A DNA stretch of 64,000 nucleotides from Vibrio diabolicus (GCA_001048675.1 CCKK01000020.1:806001-870000), one strand, 5' to 3'. Positions 34,361 through 43,408 are shown, counted from the first letter of the stretch. Numbers and translations: made by a program. Notes: a model not told the origin generated them from the sequence alone.

Positions 34361-34473
34361 ATGACACGATTCTGACCGATGAGCCTTTCGAACTGTATGA
34401 AGCGTCACGAAACATTACTTTTGATGTTTTGCAGGATCAAATGAATAAATCGGATAGAGATAGGGTGCAATAG
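34361..34473 (+). pseudogene. Possible small protein gene with an early frameshift
   Basis: AAAGGAG lies 5 nt before an ATG at 34361, but that frame stops after four codons. One frame over, an open protein-like stretch reads ILTDEPFELYEASRNITF and continues through VLQDQMNKSDRDRVQ to a TAG at 34471. A one-base gain near 34366 would join start and body into a protein of about 37 residues. I do not recognise a family. It could equally be a leader or a decayed gene. Confidence 0.35.
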
Positions 34474-34525
34474 ACTTTCCATCCCCTTTTACTTTTTGAG
34501 CTACGTTGCCAAGATAAAATGCCAA

Positions 34526-34543
34526 AGTAACAACTTGTTTACA
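34526..34543. promoter_or_regulatory. Weak TyrR-like box
   Basis: AGTAAC-N6-TTTACA, two mismatches from the TyrR consensus TGTAAA-N6-TTTACA, about 235 nt before hppD and 117 nt upstream of the better box. Confidence 0.4.
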
Positions 34544-34642
34544 TTTTGTGTGTTGGCGTAAAGCCGAAAATATCAATCTAATATATTGAAAATAAGCAGT
34601 TTATTTGATGTTTACTAAAGTGGGTTCGATGGGCTTTCTGTG

Positions 34643-34660
34643 TGTAACATATATTTTACA
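34643..34660. promoter_or_regulatory. TyrR box before the tyrosine catabolic operon
   Basis: TGTAAC-ATATAT-TTTACA, one mismatch from TGTAAA-N6-TTTACA, 118 nt before the hppD start codon. TyrR-type regulators respond to aromatic amino acids, which suits this operon. Confidence 0.6.
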
Positions 34661-34777
34661 ATTATGCGTAAAAATCGCCAAGGTAAAGATTTCTCCCAAC
34701 GTATTCCAATTTCTCAAGACCTGCGCCAAGTTAGAAAAATAAGTCCAAACAAAAGCTACTGAGACAAGGAGAAAGTC

Positions 34778-35851
34778 ATGGTTGATGCATATAACCCACT
34801 AGGAACAGACGGATTTGAGTTTGTTGAATATACCGCTGCTGACAACAAAGGCATTCAACAGCTTAAAGATCTGTTTATATCGTTAGGTTTTGCGGAAATT
34901 GCAAAGCATCGCTCAAAAGAAGCGTGGTTATATCGACAAGGTGACATTAGCTTTATTGTGAATGCGCAGCCGCATAGCCAAGCTGAGGGATTCGCCAAAG
35001 TTCACGGTCCGTCGGTTTGTGGCATGGCATTTCGTGTGAAAGACGCCACCGTTGCTCTGGCGCATGCATTAGAGAATGGCGGTAAAGAATATAAAACGGA
35101 AATTGGGCCGATGGAGCTAAGCATTCCTGCTATTTATGGCATCGGTGAAAGCTTGCTTTATTTTGTGGATCGTTATGGAAAGCAGAGTATTTATGATGTC
35201 GATTTTCGTTTTTATGATGATGCTGATGAGCGTTTATCAAAAGCGAATGTTGGTCTTTACGAAATCGACCACTTAACGCACAACGTTAAGCAAGGCAACA
35301 TGGATGTCTGGTCTGGTTTCTATGAGCGCATTGGTAACTTCCGCGAAATTCGTTATTTCGATATCGAAGGTAAGCTGACTGGTCTTGTCAGCCGTGCGAT
35401 GACCGCACCTTGCGGCAAAATCCGAATTCCTATCAATGAGTCGTCAGATGATAAATCACAGATTGAAGAGTTTATCCGTGAATACAATGGCGAAGGTATT
35501 CAACACATCGCATTGACCACTGACGACATCTACGAAACGGTCAAAACCTTGCGTGAGCGAGGCATGGACTTTATGCCAACGCCAGATACTTATTACGAGA
35601 AAGTCGATCAGCGTGTTGAAGGCCACGGTGAAGATGTAAGCAAGCTTCGTGATTTACAGATTCTTATTGATGGCGCGCCAACGAAAGATGGCATCTTGCT
35701 ACAAATCTTTACTCAAACCGTTATCGGCCCTGTGTTCTTCGAAATCATCCAACGTAAAGGCAATGAAGGCTTTGGCGAGGGTAACTTCAAAGCGTTGTTT
35801 GAATCGATAGAAGAAGACCAAATTCGCCGAGGAGTATTGAGCGATGCATAA
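34778..35851 (+). CDS. hppD: 4-hydroxyphenylpyruvate dioxygenase
   Basis: Iron(II) enzyme converting 4-hydroxyphenylpyruvate to homogentisate. 357 residues in two vicinal-oxygen-chelate domains. Iron ligands are the His of EIDHLTHNV near 167, the His of GIQHIALTTDD near 246, and the Glu of VFFEIIQRKG near 325. AAGGAG lies before the ATG. First gene of the four-gene operon; it overlaps hmgA by 8 nt. TyrR-like boxes lie upstream. Together the operon takes tyrosine carbon to fumarate and acetoacetate. Confidence 0.93.
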   Translation: MVDAYNPLGTDGFEFVEYTAADNKGIQQLKDLFISLGFAEIAKHRSKEAWLYRQGDISFIVNAQPHSQAEGFAKVHGPSVCGMAFRVKDATVALAHALENGGKEYKTEIGPMELSIPAIYGIGESLLYFVDRYGKQSIYDVDFRFYDDADERLSKANVGLYEIDHLTHNVKQGNMDVWSGFYERIGNFREIRYFDIEGKLTGLVSRAMTAPCGKIRIPINESSDDKSQIEEFIREYNGEGIQHIALTTDDIYETVKTLRERGMDFMPTPDTYYEKVDQRVEGHGEDVSKLRDLQILIDGAPTKDGILLQIFTQTVIGPVFFEIIQRKGNEGFGEGNFKALFESIEEDQIRRGVLSDA

Positions 35852-36974
35852 ATGGATCACATTCCCTCACCGGGAGGGAGTGTGCTCTAAACAAGCGCAT
35901 GCTGACTTCCCGGAAGAGGCAATTTATGAACGTGAGGCAGGTCGAAGTGGCTTCTTCGGCCCCGCAACACATTTTCATCATCAACATGCCCCAACGGGAT
36001 GGTCTGAGTGGGAGGGCGAGCTACGTCCACGAGCGTTCGATTTTAATTTAGTCGAGAAAGCCAGCCATATTACCCCTTGGGCAGTCCCGCATCTATTACA
36101 CAACGCGAATTGTAAAGTTCGTGTCTGGCGTATGGATGAAAAAATGGACTTCTTGGTAAGAAACGCGGATGGCGACGAACTGCTGTTCATCCACCAAGGA
36201 ACGGCAGATCTGTATTGTGATTATGGTCATTTGAAAGTGAGTGAAGGGGATTATGTCATGATCCCGCGCTCAACGAGCTGGCGTTTAGAGCCAAGCGAGC
36301 CGATGTTCATTTTGATGATCGAAAACACCGATGCGGCCTATACATTGCCCGAAAAAGGCATGGTTGGAAACCACGCGGTGTTTGATCCAGCGGTTTTGGA
36401 AACGCCGTCGATCAACGATCAGTTCCGTGATCAATATTCTGAGAATCAAACACAGGTTCAGGTGAAACGCCACGATAAAGTCAGTGTTATCACTTACCCA
36501 TTCAACCCGTTGGATGCGATTGGCTGGCATGGTGATTTGGCGGTAGTAAAAGTGAACTGGCGTGATATTCGTCCACTTATGTCACATCGTTACCACTTAC
36601 CGCCTTCTGCACATACTACATTTGTAGGAGCAGGATTTGTGGTGTGCACCTTTGTTCCTCGTCCGATTGAAAGTGATCCTGGAGCGCTCAAAGTACCGTT
36701 CTATCACAACAATGACGATTATGACGAAGTCTTGTTCTACCATGCAGGTGACTTCTTTAGTCGTGACAACATTGAAGCGGGTATGGTGACATTCCATCCA
36801 GCAGGATTTACACATGGCCCTCACCCGAAAGCTTTCAAAGCAGGGCGAGAGCATAAGAAAACTTTTACCGACGAAGTCGCGGTCATGATTGATACGCGTC
36901 ACGCACTTCAGTTTTCGGATGAGCTGGAAAAAGTAGAAAACAAAGAATACGTCTATAGCTGGCAAGAGAAGTAA
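35844..36974 (+). CDS. hmgA: Homogentisate 1,2-dioxygenase
   Basis: Ring-cleaving iron enzyme that makes maleylacetoacetate. 376 residues, shorter than the 430-residue Pseudomonas/human type. The cupin core carries the conserved FHHQHAPTGWSEWEGELRPRAFDF N-terminal region and the C-terminal FYHNNDDYDEVLFYHAGDFFSR...GMVTFHPAGFTHGPHPKAF metal-site region. Overlap with hppD shows coupled translation. Loss of this gene in vibrios gives brown pyomelanin; here it is intact, so a pigment-free phenotype is expected. Confidence 0.92.
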   Translation: MHKWITFPHREGVCSKQAHADFPEEAIYEREAGRSGFFGPATHFHHQHAPTGWSEWEGELRPRAFDFNLVEKASHITPWAVPHLLHNANCKVRVWRMDEKMDFLVRNADGDELLFIHQGTADLYCDYGHLKVSEGDYVMIPRSTSWRLEPSEPMFILMIENTDAAYTLPEKGMVGNHAVFDPAVLETPSINDQFRDQYSENQTQVQVKRHDKVSVITYPFNPLDAIGWHGDLAVVKVNWRDIRPLMSHRYHLPPSAHTTFVGAGFVVCTFVPRPIESDPGALKVPFYHNNDDYDEVLFYHAGDFFSRDNIEAGMVTFHPAGFTHGPHPKAFKAGREHKKTFTDEVAVMIDTRHALQFSDELEKVENKEYVYSWQEK

Positions 36975-36983
36975 GAGGCAAGG

Positions 36984-38021
36984 ATGAAATTAGCAACCAA
37001 GAAAAATGGCACTCGTGACGGTTTGTTGATGGTCGTGAGCAAAGACTTAACGCGCTGCGTACCTGCGACAGAAATTTTCCACCCCATGAACTTAGCTCCG
37101 ACGATGCAGGTGGCGCTTGATAACTGGGATGCACTAGCGCCGCAACTGGAAGAGCTATATGTTGCACTGAACAATGGCACGGTTGCAGGGTATGAAGAGT
37201 TTGAAGCGCACTACTGTGAGTCGCCGCTTCCTCGCGCTTATCAGTGGGCTGATGGCAGTGCTTACGTAAACCACGTTGAGTTGGTTAGAAAAGCTCGCGG
37301 CGCTGAAATGCCTGAAAGTTTTTGGACGGATCCGTTGATGTACCAAGGAGGCTCTGATGCCTTTATTGGTCCTTGTGACAACATCGAGTTTGCCAGCGAT
37401 GAATGGGGTATTGATTTCGAAGGCGAAGTTGCTGTGGTAACTGGTGACGTGCCAATGGGCGCAAGTGTTGCAGAGGCTCAGGAGTCGATTCGTTTGATCA
37501 TGCTGGTGAATGATGTCTCACTGCGTGGGCTAATTCCCGCAGAATTAGCTAAAGGGTTTGGTTTTTTCCAATCTAAACCTTCTTCTGCGTTTTCTCCTGT
37601 GGCAGTAACACCTGACGAACTAGGCGATGCGTGGTACGAAAACAAAGTGCATTTACCATTGGTCTCGACCTACAACCACAAGCCGTTTGGTTGCCCGAAT
37701 GCGGGTATCGATATGACGTTTGATTTTGCAGACTTAATTGTTCATGCGACTAAAACGCGCCCGCTATCTGCTGGGGCGATTATTGGTTCTGGCACGGTAT
37801 CTAATAAGCAAGGCACCGAACATGGCACTTCGATTGAGGAGGGTGGCGTTGGCTATTCATGTATAGCGGAAGTTCGCATGATTGAAACCATTCGTGATGG
37901 TAAACCGTCGACTAACTTCATGTCGTTTGGCGACTCAATCAAACTGGAAATGTTCGATGCGGATGGCAACAACATCTTTGGCTCGATTGACCAACAAGTT
38001 AGCCACTATCTCAAGCATTAA
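36984..38021 (+). CDS. fahA: Fumarylacetoacetase (fumarylacetoacetate hydrolase family)
   Basis: 345 residues. It hydrolyses fumarylacetoacetate to fumarate and acetoacetate. Metal-binding acidic residues are in FASDEWGIDFEGEVAVVTGDV (about 130-152), followed by RLIMLVNDVSLRG and the substrate loop FFQSKPSSAFSPVAVTP; GSGTVSNKQGTEHG is near 270. It starts 9 nt after hmgA. The length and its place in the operon make this the terminal enzyme of the tyrosine pathway. Confidence 0.9.
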   Translation: MKLATKKNGTRDGLLMVVSKDLTRCVPATEIFHPMNLAPTMQVALDNWDALAPQLEELYVALNNGTVAGYEEFEAHYCESPLPRAYQWADGSAYVNHVELVRKARGAEMPESFWTDPLMYQGGSDAFIGPCDNIEFASDEWGIDFEGEVAVVTGDVPMGASVAEAQESIRLIMLVNDVSLRGLIPAELAKGFGFFQSKPSSAFSPVAVTPDELGDAWYENKVHLPLVSTYNHKPFGCPNAGIDMTFDFADLIVHATKTRPLSAGAIIGSGTVSNKQGTEHGTSIEEGGVGYSCIAEVRMIETIRDGKPSTNFMSFGDSIKLEMFDADGNNIFGSIDQQVSHYLKH

Positions 38022-38042
38022 GAGCGCCAGTTGGGAGACGAT

Positions 38043-38711
38043 ATGAGCGATAGCATGGTTTTGTACGGATATTGGCGGTCTTCAGCGGCGTATCGTGTAC
38101 GTGTTTGTTTGAATCTTAAAGAGTTATCGTATGATTCAAAATCGGTACACTTGGTGTGCAATGGTGGCGAACAACACAGTGACGAGTACCATGAGTTAAA
38201 CGCTTCTGAACTGGTTCCTGTGCTGGTGGATGGGGAGGTTCAGTTAACCCAGTCACTGGCCATCATTCAATACTTAGAAGAGCACTATCCGGATGTCACT
38301 GTGATCCCCGAGCAAACGCCCCTTCGATATCAAGCACTGGCTTTGGCTCAGGATATTGCAATAGAGATTCATCCCCTGAATAACTTGAGAGTTCTACAGT
38401 ATTTAGAGGGGGAGTTAGCTTGCGAGCCAGAGCGCAAAGTCGCTTGGATTCATCACTGGATCCACAAAGGTTTTACGGCATTAGAAGAGAAACTTCAGAA
38501 GCATCGTAAACTAAATGGTGATTGTAAGTTTAGCCTGACAAGCTCGCCATCTATTGTCGATATTTGTCTGGTACCACAATTTTATAACGCACAACGCTTT
38601 GGTGTAGATACTTCTCTTTACCCAACCATTAACGCTGTTGTGCAAGCATGTAATCAATTGCCTGCTTTTATTGATGCGATGCCAGAGAATCAGCCAGACG
38701 CTAATAGTTGA
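38043..38711 (+). CDS. maiA: Maleylacetoacetate isomerase (zeta-class glutathione transferase)
   Basis: 222 residues. The N-terminal thioredoxin-like domain carries the zeta signature SSAAYRVRVCLNLK near residue 12, binds glutathione and catalyses cis-trans isomerisation to fumarylacetoacetate. QSLAIIQYLEEHYP near 70 and a helical C-terminal domain follow. The ATG at 38043 after GGGAG was chosen over a TTG 12 nt upstream. Last gene of the operon, followed by a strong terminator. Confidence 0.9.
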   Translation: MSDSMVLYGYWRSSAAYRVRVCLNLKELSYDSKSVHLVCNGGEQHSDEYHELNASELVPVLVDGEVQLTQSLAIIQYLEEHYPDVTVIPEQTPLRYQALALAQDIAIEIHPLNNLRVLQYLEGELACEPERKVAWIHHWIHKGFTALEEKLQKHRKLNGDCKFSLTSSPSIVDICLVPQFYNAQRFGVDTSLYPTINAVVQACNQLPAFIDAMPENQPDANS

Positions 38712-38742
38712 TTCTTAGCATCATAATGTATTAACAAAATTT

Positions 38743-38779
38743 AAACGAGCCAATCCAAGTGTGTGATTGGCTCGTTTTT
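38743..38779 (+). terminator. Terminator of the tyrosine catabolic operon
   Basis: A 12-13-bp stem AAACGAGCCAATC / GATTGGCTCGTTT with a short loop and a T tract. Confidence 0.9.
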
Positions 38780-38905
38780 ATTGGGGAGCAAAATTTTCTG
38801 TTTCTCGCTATCGTCGTGGCTCCTCAAAATTGCGAGGTTTTGTTGCTCTGCATAGCATTTCCATTTACGCTTTGAGCAACGAGTTGTTTTGGATGCACTT
38901 TATTT

Positions 38906-39565
38906 ATGACCAACATTTTTATCATTGTTGTTCTTCTGGTTTTATTCTTCTTTGTTATTCAAAAGTACGTGATTAAGCACGACGACACGCGTGATTATCC
39001 TTATCGCTCGAAAGGTCCTCTGCTCAGAGGTCAAGAGGGTGCGTTCTATAATGCGTTAAGAGCGGCGGTAGGGGAGCATGCCGTAGTATTCGCGAAAGTA
39101 AACATGTCCAGTTTGGTTACGCCAAAAGAAATCAAAAATAAGAAGCAGTTTTTTGTCGCGAACAATCGCATATCTCGAAGTTATTTTGATTACGTTATTT
39201 GTGATCCTAGGACGCTAGAGCCGCGTGTGATCGTTGAATTGGATAACGGGCAAGAGTTAAGTAAGGGCAAGGTAGAAAGACAAAAGTTACTGATTCATGT
39301 TTGTAAGACGGCCAACCTGCCTTTAATCGGCGCTTCTGTAAAGCACAGTTATCAAGTCGGGCGATTACGTCGTTTGCTTGCTGCACACATTGATTTGATT
39401 GAGCCTGACAAGGAAGTACGCTTTTGTAAAAAATGCGGCAGTCCGATGATCATTAAAACCGCAAGCCAAGGTGAATTCAAAGGTCGACGCTTCTTTACTT
39501 GTAGCCGCCAACCAAATTGTACTTACACCGAGAATTACAATGTGGTGTTTGAGTCGGACGACTAA
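38906..39565 (+). CDS. DUF2726 membrane-anchored protein with zinc ribbon
   Basis: 219 residues. One N-terminal membrane helix (NIFIIVVLLVLFFFVIQKYV) is followed by a DUF2726 domain (about 45-160), a nuclease-like fold with RSYFDYVICDPRTLEPRVIVELDNG, where the D...E-x-D residues resemble a restriction-endonuclease core. A C-terminal topoisomerase-type zinc ribbon has CKKCG near 178 and TCSRQPNC near 204. The cytoplasmic part may bind or cut nucleic acid; this is inference from domain type. It stands alone with its own terminator. Confidence 0.78.
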   Translation: MTNIFIIVVLLVLFFFVIQKYVIKHDDTRDYPYRSKGPLLRGQEGAFYNALRAAVGEHAVVFAKVNMSSLVTPKEIKNKKQFFVANNRISRSYFDYVICDPRTLEPRVIVELDNGQELSKGKVERQKLLIHVCKTANLPLIGASVKHSYQVGRLRRLLAAHIDLIEPDKEVRFCKKCGSPMIIKTASQGEFKGRRFFTCSRQPNCTYTENYNVVFESDD

Positions 39566-39594
39566 AGACGACAGTTGAACAGCAAAACTGATGA

Positions 39595-39626
39595 GGCTTT
39601 GATTCTAGACAATCAAAGCCTTTTTT
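39595..39626 (+). terminator. Terminator after the DUF2726 gene
   Basis: A perfect 10-bp stem GGCTTTGATT / AATCAAAGCC with a 6-nt loop, followed by six T. Confidence 0.9.
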
Positions 39627-39685
39627 GTATCAGTCCTCAAGGCAAGACCTATACTTTGAAAAAGAGTGTAGAATAGGGAAGCCAT

Positions 39686-40024
39686 ATGCGATACGGATGG
39701 ATTTTGTCAGCGTTGTTCATCGCATCTAATGTTAGTGCGATACCTAATTTGAAACCACTGGAGTGTGAATTGACAGAGACACCCCAAGATCATTTCTTGT
39801 TTTACCGAGAGCAAATGGTTTACCACAGTGAGCAGTTTGTCATATTTCAAAACTTCAAAGGCAGGGTGAGCACTCAAGTGGATGTCAAAACAGGAGAGTT
39901 GATCCGTACAACCTATATCGGCGAACCATTTAAACCTAAATATCAGATTTTGTTTGGTACTTGCCCCAATGTATCGCAAACCTTACAGATTTGGATGCTC
40001 AGTGAAGTGCCTTACGACAATTAA
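39686..40024 (+). CDS. Hypothetical exported protein
   Basis: 112 residues. A signal peptide (MRYGWILSALFIASNVSA) is followed by a small mature domain with two cysteines (LECELTE and FGTCPN) that could form a disulfide. No family recognised. It is preceded by a weak GGAAG ribosome site and lies alone before the tRNA genes. Confidence 0.55.
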   Translation: MRYGWILSALFIASNVSAIPNLKPLECELTETPQDHFLFYREQMVYHSEQFVIFQNFKGRVSTQVDVKTGELIRTTYIGEPFKPKYQILFGTCPNVSQTLQIWMLSEVPYDN

Positions 40025-40202
40025 GTGGATAATAAAAGTTATATAGATCACACTTTTAAACCCTACGGGCTCAGTCCTTGTCGATAAAATCATCTGAAAA
40101 CGCGTGTTGAGTTTACATTTTCGCCAAACGGTTCAAAGTAGGTAAATTTGTGCTTGCACCGTCGTTCGCTTATAGCTAATATCCTCGTCGTTCAAGAGAA
40201 AT

Positions 40203-40279
40203 GCGTCCGTAGCTCAGCTGGTTAGAGTATCGCCTTGACATGGCGGGGGTCGGTGGTTCGAGTCCACTCGGACGCACCA
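40203..40279 (+). tRNA. tRNA-Val (anticodon GAC)
   Basis: A 77-nt cloverleaf: acceptor GCGTCCG pairs with CGGACGC, D arm GCTC/GAGT, anticodon stem TCGCC/GGCGG with loop TTGACAT giving GAC, T loop TTCGAGT, and encoded ACCA (discriminator A plus CCA end). Confidence 0.95.
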
Positions 40280-40311
40280 TTCTGAATTGAATGGTTAGGA
40301 ACACAAAATTT

Positions 40312-40388
40312 GGGTCCGTAGCTCAGTTGGTTAGAGTACTACCTTGACATGGTAGGGGTCGGCGATTCGAGTTCGCCCGGACCCACCA
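40312..40388 (+). tRNA. tRNA-Val (anticodon GAC), second copy
   Basis: A 77-nt cloverleaf: acceptor GGGTCCG/CGGACCC, anticodon stem CTACC/GGTAG with loop TTGACAT (GAC), encoded ACCA. It differs from the first copy in the acceptor, anticodon-stem and T-stem bases while keeping pairing. Both lie in one transcript ended by the following terminator. Confidence 0.95.
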
Positions 40389-40396
40389 AATTTTAG

Positions 40397-40425
40397 AAAA
40401 AGCCCACCAAACGGTGGGCTTTTTT
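40397..40425 (+). terminator. Terminator of the tRNA-Val operon
   Basis: The stem AGCCCACC / GGTGGGCT with an AAAC loop, flanked by A and T runs, right after the second tRNA. Confidence 0.92.
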
Positions 40426-40526
40426 GTATCCATAATTTGTTGATACTCAGATTTAAACACCTTACTTTTCCTTTGCACACTTTCTACAAATACTCTGCAT
40501 TGCCATCAGTGTAAATTTGAGTGGTT

Positions 40527-40823
40527 TTACAAGAACTTAACTCGTTCATCTATACATTCATTGGAGCCCATTTCGAATTCGCGGCAAATCCAAGGCCTAT
40601 TTTCATAAATCGTACACATTAATGTGTCTCTGTCTAAAGCTGCACACCAACCATCATTTAGCCGCATCATGGTTTCGCCTCCATACTGGTCACGCGCAAT
40701 AAACTCTTCAGGTACGCCAGTATCTGAAATAATCATAACCTCGAGACGGCAACAACAAGCCTTACAGTTAGAGCAAGATACATCAGAGGGCAGGGGAGAG
40801 GGAGTCTTAGTTGGTATAATCAT
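40527..40823 (-). CDS. YkgJ family cysteine-cluster protein
   Basis: 98 residues with the cysteine pattern of YkgJ/CxxCxxCC proteins: CSNCKACCCRLEV near 17-28, WCAALD near 59, CTIYENRPWICREFEMG near 70-86 and a last Cys near 90. The cysteines probably bind zinc or an iron-sulfur cluster; the physiological role is unknown. No signal peptide. It stands alone. Confidence 0.8.
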   Translation of the reverse strand: MIIPTKTPSPLPSDVSCSNCKACCCRLEVMIISDTGVPEEFIARDQYGGETMMRLNDGWCAALDRDTLMCTIYENRPWICREFEMGSNECIDERVKFL

Positions 40824-41046
40824 GAATAACTACAATTTGGTCAATTGTGCATGGTACCGTAAATTTAGCACGAATGAACTTTATTTCTGAAATAGAACAC
40901 CCTATGAGTGATAAACCTAGTGAACGCATTTTATGCGTTCACTTGCATTTCTTCCCGAGTAAGTCGGTAGAACTGACAGTGATTCACACCACTTAGCTTT
41001 ATAATCAGTGTGAATTTGAACGCCGATTCTTTGTCATACGCGTACT

Positions 41047-41493
41047 TTACACAAGATCTGCTTCTGTAAAGTTTGTTTTAAATGTGAAAGCAAATGGCGT
41101 ATCTCCGTTTTCGCGCAAATGCTGAAGGCGTAACAAGGCTTCTTGTGGTGTTGGTATATAACCGTCTTCTACCCACCACAGAACATAGCTATCCTCCGCT
41201 AGACGATGAAACCATTCGCTTTTTCGGCGCATAAAATCTCTATGACCGGTACGAAACATAAAGTTTTTAAGTGAGTCAGTACTTTCCCAAATAGACATGT
41301 TTACAATCATGTTCGGGTCATCAAATAATTTAATGCTTGTTGCATCACCGGAGTCGTCTTTTAGACGCCAGATAAAGCCTTCACTTTCTTCAGCTATACC
41401 ATTAATTAAGTCCAAATTGTCTACGAAATCTTTAATTTCTGGTGCATCCAAAGGATATTTAGCAAGCGCAATATTTAATTGAGCTAATTTCAT
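41047..41493 (-). CDS. DUF3291 family protein
   Basis: 148 residues resembling the DUF3291 dimeric alpha-beta barrel fold: N-terminal AQLNIALAKYPLDAPE, then EGFIWRLKDD and NMSIWESTDSLKNFMFRTGHRDFMRRKSEWF, related to antibiotic-biosynthesis monooxygenase-like folds. No heme or substrate can be assigned. GGGAGG lies upstream of the ATG. It is monocistronic and divergent from the CSS-EAL gene. Confidence 0.75.
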   Translation of the reverse strand: MKLAQLNIALAKYPLDAPEIKDFVDNLDLINGIAEESEGFIWRLKDDSGDATSIKLFDDPNMIVNMSIWESTDSLKNFMFRTGHRDFMRRKSEWFHRLAEDSYVLWWVEDGYIPTPQEALLRLQHLRENGDTPFAFTFKTNFTEADLV

Positions 41494-41881
41494 TTCATGA
41501 CCCTCCCTGGTCGATAAGCCTGTAATGCTGGTAAAAAGCTCTAAGTAGCTTTTCCTATTTTATCATGCAGTGTGTTGCTAGTGCCTTCAAAGGTCAATTA
41601 GAAAGTTAGTGACTGTGGCGAGTCATTGGATGGCAAAAAAGTCGTTTTATACATTGGTTATGTTGAGCATCAGCCCCTCTTTTCTCGCGATTATCGTCGG
41701 TAAGTCTCACTCAAGAGAGTTGCTATCTTGGATATGCAGCAGTACTCTCATTTTCTGTGGCAAGCCTTGCGCTTCTATACTTCTTATTGAGATTCGATCC
41801 TCACTTTTTGGTGTGTGAACGTGAGATAGTGTTCATGTCACTCTTTAATTTAAGTTGTTTGGCTGAACGTTAGGAGGAGCT
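41494..41881. other. Intergenic region before the CSS-EAL gene
   Basis: 388 nt between divergent genes. An open frame at 41609-41818 lacks a ribosome site and protein-like composition and is not called. The region must hold promoters for both flanking genes. No clear operator seen. Confidence 0.4.
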
Positions 41882-43378
41882 TTGATTACAAAGATAACAA
41901 GAAATGCCATTTTGCTTGGCCTAGTTCCCATTGCAGTTTTTGTTGTGGCTTTTAATTCAATAGCCAATTTTTACATCAGCTATATCAAAGAGACTAAAAT
42001 AGACACCTATGTCGATTATTTACACCAACGATCCATGTATTTGGATGAGGCGATTGTAAAGCAGGTTGCGCAGTTAGATTTCACGTGCAGTAATAGTGAT
42101 GTTAGAACATTACGCGATCCACGTTTTTATAACCATTACATCCGTTTTATTGCGATGGAAACGAGTGACGGTAAAACATGCTCCACGATTGGTCGTGAAG
42201 TATCTCATTTATCCAATGCGCAACGATTTCAGCTTGGCGAAAACTTTTTTGCATCACTTATTTTACCGGAACACCAAGATCAAGTTGAGTGGATGGTCAT
42301 TTATGAAAATGAACATGTTGAAGTTGTCTGGGTTCTCGATAATAGTTGGGTTAAAGAAGTGATAAAAACGCCTTGTGAAGACTGTTTGTTCGTCGAGTTT
42401 ATATATGATGAGCCTGTATTTGGAGATTTAACAATAAGTCGAGGAAAACCAGCCATTGCAGCAGAAGAAGCGGCAGTTTCAAAAGAGTTATTCTTCTCGG
42501 CTGATTCTCAAGCCAATATGCTCATCAAAATACACAGTGGCGAGAAACTGAAGAGCTATGCTCAGGAAAGAGTCTTTCTATGGGGAGGCCTAGTCAGTGT
42601 GCTTATGGGGCTGGCTTTTGCGTTTGTATATGTGTCCAGTAAGAGCTTGAGAAAGTCTATCAAAGGCTTGATCCAGAATGGGATTAATAATGCGGAATTT
42701 GTCCCTTATTACCAAGCGATTGTCGATAGCCGTGATGGTGCGACAGTGGGGTATGAAGCACTGATTCGGTGGTCTCGTCGTGAGGGTATGGTGTCGCCAA
42801 ACATGTTCATTGGCGCTGCAGAAGAAAGTGGTCTGATTGTCCCAATGACGAATCAGCTTATTCGTAAAATCATACAAGATCTTAGTATATTACCTGAGCA
42901 TGTGTGGGTCAGCATCAATATTGTTTCTTCCCATTTAGAGTCAGGTGAACTCACCAAGTTACTGTCAGAACTGAATTGGCCATGTCCGAAGAGAGTGCAT
43001 TTTGAGTTGACCGAGCGAATTCCTGTAAAAGATACAGAGGCAGCGAAAAAAGAGATTTTGTATCTGGCGAATAAAGGCTACAAGTTCAAAATTGACGATT
43101 TTGGGACTGGGTATGGCGGATTTTCTTATTTGCAAGATCTGGGTATCCGATGCTTGAAAGTGGATAAGATGTTCATCGACCCAATAGGCTCTGATGACCA
43201 AAAATTGAAAGTGTTGGATTCTATTGTCTCGGCAGCAAAGAAAGCAGAATGTGAGATGATTGCAGAAGGTGTAGAGAGCGAGGCTCAAGTCGCGTATTTG
43301 GCTCAGCATTCTATTTACCTTATTCAAGGGTATGTCTACGCTAAACCAGAGCCTATTAACAACCTTGCGATGACTTAA
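41882..43378 (+). CDS. CSS-motif EAL cyclic-di-GMP phosphodiesterase
   Basis: 498 residues, TTG start with a strong AGGAGGAG site and no nearby ATG. TM1 (about 8-33) and TM2 (about 235-257) bracket a periplasmic CSS domain; its conserved cysteines include LDFTCSNSD and GKTCSTIG, and CEDC is also present. The cytoplasmic EAL domain (about 265-495) has YEALIRW, FELTER, DDFGTGYGGFSYL, KVDKMFID and AEGVESEAQ, all the catalytic residues, so it should hydrolyse c-di-GMP. In such proteins the redox state of the CSS cysteines controls activity. It stands alone behind its own terminator. Confidence 0.88.
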   Translation: MITKITRNAILLGLVPIAVFVVAFNSIANFYISYIKETKIDTYVDYLHQRSMYLDEAIVKQVAQLDFTCSNSDVRTLRDPRFYNHYIRFIAMETSDGKTCSTIGREVSHLSNAQRFQLGENFFASLILPEHQDQVEWMVIYENEHVEVVWVLDNSWVKEVIKTPCEDCLFVEFIYDEPVFGDLTISRGKPAIAAEEAAVSKELFFSADSQANMLIKIHSGEKLKSYAQERVFLWGGLVSVLMGLAFAFVYVSSKSLRKSIKGLIQNGINNAEFVPYYQAIVDSRDGATVGYEALIRWSRREGMVSPNMFIGAAEESGLIVPMTNQLIRKIIQDLSILPEHVWVSINIVSSHLESGELTKLLSELNWPCPKRVHFELTERIPVKDTEAAKKEILYLANKGYKFKIDDFGTGYGGFSYLQDLGIRCLKVDKMFIDPIGSDDQKLKVLDSIVSAAKKAECEMIAEGVESEAQVAYLAQHSIYLIQGYVYAKPEPINNLAMT

Positions 43379-43408
43379 AGCAAGGCATAATGGGGCGTAT
43401 TCATTATT

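Noticed and set aside
41609..41818. 69-codon open frame before the CSS-EAL gene
   Set aside because: Starts at GTG without a ribosome site and has no protein-like motif; likely chance.
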